Below are positions 57,286-64,000 of a stretch of 64,000 nucleotides of DNA, piece after piece (the stretch's first letter is position 1; the number at the start of each line of letters is the position of its first letter). The stretch comes from Heliocidaris tuberculata (lineage: Eukaryota; Echinodermata; Echinoidea; Camarodonta; Echinometridae): contig CM046837.1 of NCBI GenBank assembly GCA_025618425.1, positions 24,335,488 through 24,399,487 on the forward strand, read 5' to 3'. The position numbers and the translations under genes were made by a program. The notes beneath the pieces are model-generated. The model ran no database searches and had not been told where the DNA came from. It was given only the letters and a program-made list of their open reading frames with translations.

Positions 57286-57789
57286 GGGAAAGACATTTAA
57301 AAGTGTGTATTTTTTCAATGGAACTTTGAAAACGTATTCTCTGGAGTCATTTAAAGATTTTCTATAATATGGGGCAAAGTATTGCTTTTGCTTTGTTGAA
57401 AAATATCTGATTTTTTTTTTTTTTTTTTTAAATCAACCATGAGTGTGTTTTGAAATAACTTATACACAGATACATAGACTATCCAACAATACCGACAACT
57501 TTCCCCCTGTATTTACAATTTGAAAGAAAGGAGAAAATTGCAAGGTATGCGGTTGTGACTGCGATTTTATTTGAGGTATATTGGTATGGAAGTGAGTATA
57601 CTTGATAGAATGTGAAGTAATAAAACAAACCAATTAGAAAGGAAAGGGTGTGTGAGGATTCCTATCATATCGCAACCTCCCACTTAGCCATTTATTCCCC
57701 CCCCCCCCCGGTAGCTGCACCAAATCCAAATTGCAGAATTTTTTTTTTTTTTTTTTTTTTTAAGTTTTTTTTTTTTTTTTTTAAAGTTT

Positions 57790-58075
57790 GGGGAAAATGT
57801 GCATATTACTAGTATGTCACAGAAATAAGGTTATGACCATGTGTCATAGACAATCTACTCGTCATAAATGGAAAACAAGAATTTCCGTTAGACTTGGTCC
57901 AGCAAGAAATTCAAGTAGATCTACTCTCCTAATGTCTGGTACCCGTATTCTAGATAATTATAAGCCTGCACCACTATTTTCAATTAAGGAAATATATTTT
58001 TCAGATCATTTTGTCTCTAAAAACATGGTCAGTCGTGAGTGTATAAAACAAAACTGCTTGAATTATTCCGAATAG
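57790..58075 (+). pseudogene. Last conserved open block of the repeat
   Basis: Open in three copies: 57788-58075, 51995-52261 and, inverted, 23985-24254. Shared wording: KMCIL, STRHKWKT, SVRLGPARNSS and NYKPAPLFSIKEI. It is Lys/Arg/Ser-rich with no recognisable domain. Conservation of wording in diverged copies suggests former coding, but the starts and ends differ among copies. Confidence 0.35.
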
Positions 58076-58488
58076 ACGACAAAGATCATTTTTTTAAAAA
58101 TGTATTTAAAATACTCACACGATTTGAAGAAAAAAAAAAAACGCAGCTATGATTATTCCGAATAGAAAACGGCAAACATCACTTTTGTAATTTCTCAACA
58201 TGTGTCACTTGACCAATTTAACAACTTTTAGAAATCCAAATAAAGAATAAATGATTTCAAAATTAAACAATATAAAACTCTTATAGAATTATTTTGATGA
58301 CTACAATGATGAACTTCAAATGAATACTATCACGACATTCTCATCATCAAAAACGACATCGCCCTCTCTCCAGCACGACTTTTTATCGAATATCGTGTGC
58401 GGTGTGCACTGTTTTTTCGCCGTTTGTCGTGTAGTATGTCGTTTTGTCGTGTCGTGTATCGTGTGTCGTGTTCGGTGTGAATCCGCCT

Positions 58489-58930
58489 TTATCATGGACG
58501 TTTTTATCATAGATATGCTTGTTGAACATTTACAATTTCCCAAGTTTTGTGGTTTGGGCTCTCTAAGCTTGATTTTAGAGCGTAAAACAAAAATAATCAT
58601 TAATATCTTTAAAGTGGCAACAGTTTATGATCACCTTTTTTAGCTTTTCGACAGTGTCTTCTATATTCTCTATTGTACATTCTGTTCAGATACAGTCATG
58701 ACTTTGTATGATGAAAATAACAGTGTTGTCAATTCAAAGATTTCATTTAGGCCAACTCTATCCATAAAAAAACCATTCATTCCTTCTGAAACGTACCTAA
58801 AGATAAAGCTTTGGAGAGAACGACGATATCGAAATAAAAGAATACAAAATTAACTGATCAAATGATCCCTTAAAATTCTCTTTCTTGAACGAGTTGAGTT
58901 AAAAGAGAGTTCATCAATATCCCAGTTACA
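58489..58930. other. Flank between copy 3 and the transporter gene
   Basis: AT-rich; probably the 3' untranslated or downstream region of the minus-strand transporter gene. No polyadenylation signal can be assigned with certainty. Confidence 0.35.
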
Positions 58931-59078
58931 TCAGATAACGTAGGATGGGTTCACGTATGCTGCTGTATCACCCTTTTCTTGAGTCGTATTTATGTCATCC
59001 AGCTCGACTCCCTTGCTTACACTGAGGATTTCTTTTCCCTTCGTGTTTACATCATTAGCGTCATCGGTGGATAAATTC
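58931..59078 (-). CDS. SLC22-type transporter, last exon (cytoplasmic tail)
   Basis: 48 codons plus TGA, after a TTCTTCACAG acceptor. It takes phase 2 from the exon ending at 59885 (GCA AA / G AAT), so the join is exact. The peptide is hydrophilic and acidic with no membrane segment (NLSTDDANDVNTKGKEIL near the start) and ends PSYVI. This fits the intracellular C-terminal tail that follows the twelfth membrane helix in SLC22 organic ion transporters. The final S-Y-V-I has the form of a class II PDZ ligand, a type of end several SLC22 proteins use; binding here is inference. The tail itself is not conserved, so assignment rests on phase and position. Confidence 0.7.
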
Positions 59079-59969
59079 CTGTGAAGAAAATGAACATAGG
59101 TGATGAGAGCATTGGTAAGAGCTTTTGGGAATGTCCTAAATGAATAAATGTTTATTCCGACAAGTTATAATCTAATGAAGGTGAAGGCCACAAACCGCAA
59201 GATATGTGGGATACATAGAACTAGCAATTATCTTTTCTTGCGATTTAAGTATGCGAACATGTAATCGAAATATTAGAAAATGAAAATGCTAGACTTTTGC
59301 TATAGTTTTATGCATTTGGTCCAGGGATAATTAATGTACAGATGATAACGCTTTTATTCCTTATTGATTTCTTTCGGTTAACAGCCTATTTAATTCGTAT
59401 CCCCTGTAAACGCCACCTAAGTTCCCTTTTCCCCTGCTTCTCCTCTTCCCTGCCCTCATCCTACTGCTCCTTCTCTTACCTCGTCTCCACCTCCTCCTCC
59501 AACGGCCCTCTTTCCTTCCTCTCCTCCTCCTAACTTTCGCAACCCCTCCTTCTTCCTCCTAATATGTGACCCGTCACTTCAAATTTGCATACATCAAATT
59601 ATGTATAGGGCCTAACTATATTCACAGGTAATAACGATCTAAAGCGTGATATCGCCCCCAATCGATAACGTTGTTTTTCAACAAAACAGCAGGTTAAATA
59701 CATCGGGCGTAAAGTGACGACCTTTAGCGTTCATTAGACAAAATATTCTATAGTGGAGGGAAAATCAATTAACATGCTGCTCTCGCTGTGTAAGGACATG
59801 CAACATGAAATTGTTTCGGATCTAATGCTCGTAACTTTAGCGCGCATAGCCACTCCTTAGAATTACGCTTTCGGTTTCTCTTACTTTGCGAAGTTTTCTC
59901 CCTCCGCCCTGGTCTCTGGTAGCGTTCGGCCCTGTGTCTCGGGAAGAAAGAGAGCCAAGAGCCCGGCAA

Positions 59970-59978
59970 GGACAGCCA
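59970..59978. repeat. 9-bp target duplication GGACAGCCA (left)
   Basis: Identical to 61287-61295 on the far side of the insert; the transporter exon needs only one copy. Confidence 0.9.
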
Positions 59979-61286
59979 TAGCCTCTTGTCGAGGCCCTGG
60001 CGCTGTTGGAATCCTTGGCGATATGGAGGCAAAATTTCTGGTGGCGAGCGAAGCGTGCCAGAAAAACCGAGGCGCTTGCGCCGAGGGCCTCTTGACACCC
60101 GATCTGAATTTCTTTTGTATTTCACTGTTTTGACGAATATTCCGACCAAATTTTGGTCGGTGAAAATCATCCAATAAGCGCGAGCTACCATGACGTAATG
60201 TTAAATATTCATGAGTCGACTGCACGCTATTTCTTACATATTATAATATAAATGGCGTTCAACGTTTCTTCCACGACGAGTGATGACGATATTTGTAAGA
60301 GCTTAGAATATGCCGCTAGAATGTTGAAGATTGACAGATTCAAAGATTTGCAAGTTGATGCAATCAAATCTGCACTTAAAGGACAAGATGTTTTTGTAAA
60401 TCTGCCTACTGGCTATGGAAAAAGTGTTATTTTTTACGCGCTACCGCTCTGTGCTGATTACCTCCGTGGGCCAGGGATGGAGAGTGAGACTGCTGCTTCG
60501 CGAGGGCCAGGCGGATCCCCCGGGGCCTTGCCGGGCAGTGAAGTTGCTGGTAACTCCTTGGTTACATCAGCTTCTAGTCTATCATCTTCACGAAGCATTT
60601 TGTTGATTATTTCCCCTTTGGTGTCTCTGATGAGAGACCAGGTGAAGTCGCTCAAGAAACGTGGACTTCAAGCCATCTACCTTGGGGACGCTTCGTCACA
60701 AGATGTGACTTTAGAAGGTATAATTTTGATTTGAATTTGACTCGGTCAAGATCTAAAAACTAACTGTGTTAGTGTTATTTGTTAATAACACTGTAACATT
60801 AACAGTGTTGTATGTTAGACTTGATGGAGATGCATCTATTGTTGAACGGTGACTTTTATTGCCCATTCTTCATTATTTGTAAATATATGATGATCTCTTG
60901 AGAAATATGTACATTTGTCTTATTTCAAATTACCATGGTTTGTAAGCTAGAGATCGAATTCTTCATAATGTGCTTGTCTGTGAATGTATTTTGAGCAAGA
61001 GATTTACGTAATCCCCCCCAAAATAATAGACTAGTCCAGAACTGAAGTAAGAAATCCTTGAGATTTCATTGGCCAATTTGCTGGGCGATCGCCGCGGTAA
61101 TCTAACTATTCACGTTTCATGCATAATTCAGTAGGAAATCGTGCCTCATGAATATATAATTCAGGTCGGGTGTCAAGAGGCCCTCGGCGCAAGCGCCTCG
61201 GTTTTTCTGGCGAGCGAAGCGAGCCAGAAATTTTACCTCCATATCGCCAAAGATTTCAACAGCGCCAGGGCCTCGACAAGAGGCTA
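59979..61286 (+). mobile_element. 1308-bp element with long TIRs, 9-bp duplication, RecQ cargo
   Basis: Inverted ends of about 130 bp (59979-60110 and 61155-61286) begin TAGCCTCTTGTCGAGGCCCT and share GAGGCGCTTGCGCCGAGGGC. Long terminal inverted repeats and a 9-bp duplication are the hallmarks of Mutator-like elements; the class is inferred from these two features only. There is no transposase. The interior is a stretch of GC-poorer 5' sequence, the first exon of a RecQ-like helicase, and the start of its intron. The element is well preserved: the duplication is perfect and the TIRs differ at few places. Confidence 0.85.
60252..60717 (+). CDS. RecQ-like helicase first exon, captured fragment
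   Basis: 155 codons from ATG to a donor at 60718 (GAAGGTATAA). RecQ enzymes are ATP-driven 3'-5' DNA helicases used in recombination repair. Visible: motif 0 (RFKDLQVDAIKSAL, about residues 33-46), Walker A motif I (LPTGYGKS, about 55-62), a Gly/Ser/Pro-rich insertion (about 75-110) and motif Ia (LLIISPLVSLMRDQVKSL, about 117-134). The DEAD/DEAH box, second helicase domain and RQC/HRDC parts are absent, and no second exon is found before the right TIR. It is therefore a fragment that cannot work alone. It could also be the leftover of an autonomous element that codes for a helicase. Confidence 0.85.
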
Positions 61287-61492
61287 GGACAGCCACGGAG
61301 CCGTAGATTACAAGTGGCATCGGGGCCCAGTATTTGTCGAGTGTAAGAATGAGTGGAGCAAGCATGTTAGCTACCCTCGAGAACATGGAGCAGGTACCTA
61401 CAGCTATGGTCCTGTGAAAAGAATACAAATTACAATATTAAATGTTTTGTTCTTGTTGCGTATAACTGCAAAAATACAGTTTTTTTGGTTGA

Positions 61493-61800
61493 TAATTAAA
61501 AAAAAAAAGTAATCCACATATTCATCCCAGGGGATGCTCAAGGCGCCGACAAAGTACTATTATTACCCTGGCTATATAACTAAGCTTCCCTAAAGTCGCT
61601 GATAGCTTTCAAGGAATTACTTCCTACTCTGTCCTACAAGGTCACGATTTACTATGCCTGGGTTGAGAGTGGCAAATGTAGATTAATGATTTGCCAAAGG
61701 ACATCACTGACAATTTTTGGATTTGAGCCGCGAACCATAGCGATACATAGTCCAGCGACGTATTCACTACAGGTGCACTGGTCTCGAACTTGTGCCTAAA
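61493..61800 (-). mobile_element. tRNA-headed SINE
   Basis: On the minus strand, ACGTCGCTGGACTATG and then GGTTCGCGGCTCAAATCC (61717-61734 on plus) form a tRNA-like head with a clear B box. A body follows with GGAAGTAATTCCTTGAAAGC, then AATAATAGTACTTTG and GGCGCCTTGAGCATCCCC, and a T-rich tail at 61493-61510. The order of head, body and tail fits the SINEs common in marine invertebrates. Confidence 0.65.
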
Positions 61801-62050
61801 TAAATCGATTTAAAAGGGTATCAAATTCTAACTGGGGACGCAATTCCGAAAATATGCCTCACATTTTCCTGAAACTGTATAAGTCAGAAAACAAGCTAAG
61901 TGAGGAAAATCATTATTTAATCATTTTGGGAAAAATGATATGGGCATTCATCGCCTTCCCTTTCTCGGTAAATCTATTCAGACATTGTTCGATTAGATTT
62001 ACAGTATCTCCGTTTTAATTCTTTTATTTACTAATACGAGATACATACCA

Positions 62051-62378
62051 CTTTAAGAGAAGCTTGAGTTCTGGGAAAGGTGAAATTTATTTGTGAGTTT
62101 TCTCATTCCTTTTATGTCAGTTTGGAAGAACATCACAGTGAAAATGACCCTTAAAAGGTATTGCTCTTCAAAAGCCCTTATTATTACTAAATATAGATAT
62201 GACGAGAAATAGCTGAAGTTCGGGCCGAACATTCATGTCAACTGTGTGTGCAGTCCCGTATACCCATTTCTGTGTGAAGTGTACGTGCTTTTCAGCGAGA
62301 TTTGTTGGGTCAATTTCTTATCATTTTCATGATTTAAAAACCTCACATTATACACCACTTCTAATGTAGACATAATCA
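62051..62378 (+). repeat. Dispersed repeat, member A
   Basis: Diverged direct copy of 63278-63560. Shared blocks: TTGAGTTCTGGG, GCTCTTCAAA, CGGGCCGAAC and CATTTCTGTGTG. A shorter relative occurs at 11213-11300. Confidence 0.7.
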
Positions 62379-62522
62379 ACGTGTATCGAAATAATGTATA
62401 CGGTACCGGTATGGTACGGTACATATACACAGCAAGCGCACACATGGTACTGCAGCGTGGGTGGGTCTACCACTTTGATTGACAGCTGCATGTGACTTAC
62501 GTCGTCAATCTTCGTAATGAAG

Positions 62523-62703
62523 ATGGCGGCGAGTATCACACCATCCAACAGCGCCCTCTTGAGTTCAGTTCGTCTTTCTTCGGTCGAATGCGTGCTGCAT
62601 AAATGTACGGAGATTCCTGAATATCACCCGAGCCGGGCCAAGCTCCAAAACACCACGATCGGCGACTTTTCGCTCCCTATAAGCATGTTAAGAGAAAAGC
62701 GAG
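62523..62703 (+). CDS. Possible first exon of an unidentified gene
   Basis: An ATG in an AAGATGGCGGC context (the common YY1-like start site of animal housekeeping genes) opens 60 codons, ending at a GT donor (GAG/GTATCA, 62704) in phase 1. GC and CpG content is higher than in the surroundings. The peptide (MAASITPSNSALLSSVRLSS onward, with SRAKLQNTTIGDFSLP) contains a mitochondrial-presequence-like N-terminus rich in Ser and Arg with few acidic residues. I do not recognise the family. Another in-frame ATG lies two codons upstream at 62517. It would be divergent from the transporter gene. No second exon is identified. Confidence 0.35.
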
Positions 62704-62789
62704 GTATCATTAGACGGCATGTCAACAAATTATTGCAAACTTGAGGCCATTTTTTCTACGTTTTTATTTTAGCGAAATTATTATTTTTT

Positions 62790-62832
62790 TTTTTCATTTT
62801 TTTTTTTTGGTGGGGTGGGGGGGGGGGGGGGA
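62790..62832. repeat. T run followed by G run
   Basis: Tract of T's then GGGGTGGGGGGG sequence. Confidence 0.9.
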
Positions 62833-63046
62833 AGAGAGAGAGCGTGTCTTCGGCAGACTTGTCGCCTAATATATGCTCGACGCTACAAGCCCATCCCTCT
62901 TCCCCCCTACGTCAAAGAGATGCGTCTCTGCCAAGAGACTGCGTCGGGACATGTCTTGTGCATTTATATGCCTGAATAACGGCGCAATGGAGATTATGCC
63001 CTGTGTGCAACGGGTGGTATAAACCATGTTTTGATAATTTCTCTCT

Positions 63047-63835
63047 TTAATGCATCATTTCAATTGCATCATTACTCGCTCTAATGGAGTCTGTGGAAGT
63101 AATTAACCCATATGCCAGTTGTTAAAATAATTGTTTAAGCTGTTTATTTTGCAATAAAATTTTGAACGATATCACTTTTTGAGGACGCCCAGAAGACCTT
63201 ACAAATACTTGACTCGGTCCTAACGTAAGGCTGAATCGGCGACTGGCGTAATCGTTGACACGCCATGCGACTAAAAGGTTGAGTTCTGGGGAAGGTAAAA
63301 AATTAATTTGCGAGCTTTCTCATTATTTTTATTTAGTTTGGAAGATTATCATAGTTGAAATGTCCCCTGAAAAGGATTGCTCTTCAAATGCCCTCACATT
63401 CAAAATATGACAAGAAACAGCTGAAATGCTCGGGCCGAACTTTTGTGTGTAGTCCCATATACACATTTCTGTGTGCAGTTCATATGACTCTCAGTAGGAT
63501 TGAGTCTATTTCTTTTCATTTTGGTGCTTCCAAAACCTTACAGCATACACCAATTCTTATGTGCTATATAATAAACCTTTCCCAATTGCTTTGAGACAGT
63601 TTCTTTCACAATTTAATCTCATGACCAGCACTGAACTTTATCCGGCATACATTTGCTGACGTAAGGACCGCGTCAGAGACTTTTACGGCCTTTTGCGCGT
63701 CATGGATGAGTGATATCGTTTTACGAGTGATTGAAAACTGAACAGTGCAAACAATATTTTTGATAACTGGCATATGGGTTGATTACCTTCGTAGGCTCGA
63801 TGAGCGCAGGTACTGGAGCAATCAAAATGATGCAT
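63047..63835. repeat. Foldback repeat with dispersed repeat member B inside
   Basis: Left arm near 63047-63185 and right arm near 63690-63835 are inverted, sharing AACCCATATGCCAGTT and AACGATATCACT blocks and an ATGCATCAT block. Inside is the repeat at 63278-63560, a relative of 62051-62378. Confidence 0.6.
63278..63560 (+). repeat. Dispersed repeat, member B
   Basis: Starts AGGTTGAGTTCTGGGGAAGG and follows the order of member A with several short gaps. Confidence 0.7.
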
Positions 63836-64000
63836 CGTGTGAGCCAGTTTTTACATCTTAAAACGTAAATGACAAATTAATAGTGCAAACCAGGGGCCGC
63901 GCGGCGTTTTTGAAAGTGTGTGTGTGTGTGGGGGGGGGGGCTGATCTGATTTCACTTATTAATGACAATTTTCGAGCCTTTTTTAGGAGATTTTTTAACG

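Larger units (their letters stand above)
52701..58488 (+). mobile_element. Copy 3 of the 5-6.5-kb repeat, left end missing
   Basis: Starts directly after the TTA that follows copy 2 and begins at the ACGCAAACCCTATGGCACGA point of the repeat, so about 90 bases of left terminal repeat are absent. The right end AATCCGCCT (to 58488) is intact and followed by TTA. Copies 2 and 3 together are flanked by TTA on both outer sides. It lacks the 638-bp element and the exon-like block of 50304-50493, and has gained the 131-bp foldback at 53646-53776. Confidence 0.75.
59885..61411 (-). pseudogene. SLC22-type transporter, penultimate exon split by a transposon
   Basis: After a TTTTCACAG acceptor, the right part (61411-61287) encodes TIAVGTCSMFSRVANMLAP and LVIYGSVAVL. 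The left part (59978-59885) encodes LAGLLALFLPETQGRTLPET and ends GENFA before a GTAAGA donor. This is the eleventh/twelfth membrane helix region and the conserved LPETxGxxLPET signature of the SLC22 organic cation/anion transporter family (major facilitator superfamily, plasma membrane). Leaving out the 1308-bp insert and one 9-bp duplication gives a 210-base exon in frame with both splice phases. As the sequence stands, reading from the right part enters the insert and meets a stop near 61117, so the last helix and tail are lost unless the insert is spliced out. Earlier exons are not recognised in the rest of the window. Confidence 0.85.

Overview
This window is eukaryotic, AT-rich and dominated by repeats. 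There is no bacterial gene organisation: coding pieces are spliced, introns have GT/AG borders, and microsatellites and long G or C runs are frequent. DIRS, Penelope-like, L2/CR1-like LINE, hAT-like and CACTC-ended elements together with tRNA-headed SINEs suggest a marine invertebrate, most likely a deuterostome such as an echinoderm. That placement is an inference from repeat types, not a database match.

Layout. 1-11.7 kb: gene-poor, with a TA-flanked mariner-like foldback element (1599-2535), its relatives, a foldback holding a LINE 3' end (4975-5459), and a decayed LINE reverse transcriptase (7.9-9.2 kb, minus). 11775-14521: a 2.7-kb inverted-repeat element containing a Penelope GIY-YIG fragment, a cluster of short palindromic words and a 281-bp element with an 8-bp target duplication. 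14.5-22.1 kb: two minus-strand LINE remains. The larger still shows ORF1, endonuclease and reverse transcriptase and is split by a CACTC-ended element (17391-19534). 22.5-23.6 kb: another subterminal-repeat element around a 464-bp hairpin.

23.8-58.5 kb: three copies of one 5-6.5-kb repeat. Copy 1 is inverted (23771-43868). Copies 2 and 3 are a direct tandem (46181-58488) with AGGCGGATTCACACC ends and TTA on both outer sides. Copy 1 is split twice. One insertion is an intact DIRS retrotransposon (25189-30008; gag-like, RT/RNase H and tyrosine recombinase ORFs) with a 265-bp mini-DIRS directly against it. The other is an 8.3-kb CACTC-ended element (30336-38643, TA duplication) carrying a spliced plus-strand gene with a SAM-like start but no visible transposase. 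Because the other copies keep the empty sites, these insertions can be read to the base.

58.9-61.4 kb: the one clear host gene, the 3' end of an SLC22-type transporter on the minus strand. Its penultimate exon is broken by a 1308-bp element with ~130-bp terminal inverted repeats and a 9-bp target duplication, which carries the first exon of a RecQ-like helicase. 61.5-64 kb: a SINE, a possible divergent first exon (62523-62703), and nested foldback repeats.

The best candidates for something new are the RecQ-carrying element inside the SLC22 exon, the gene-carrying CACTC element, and the DIRS/mini-DIRS junction.
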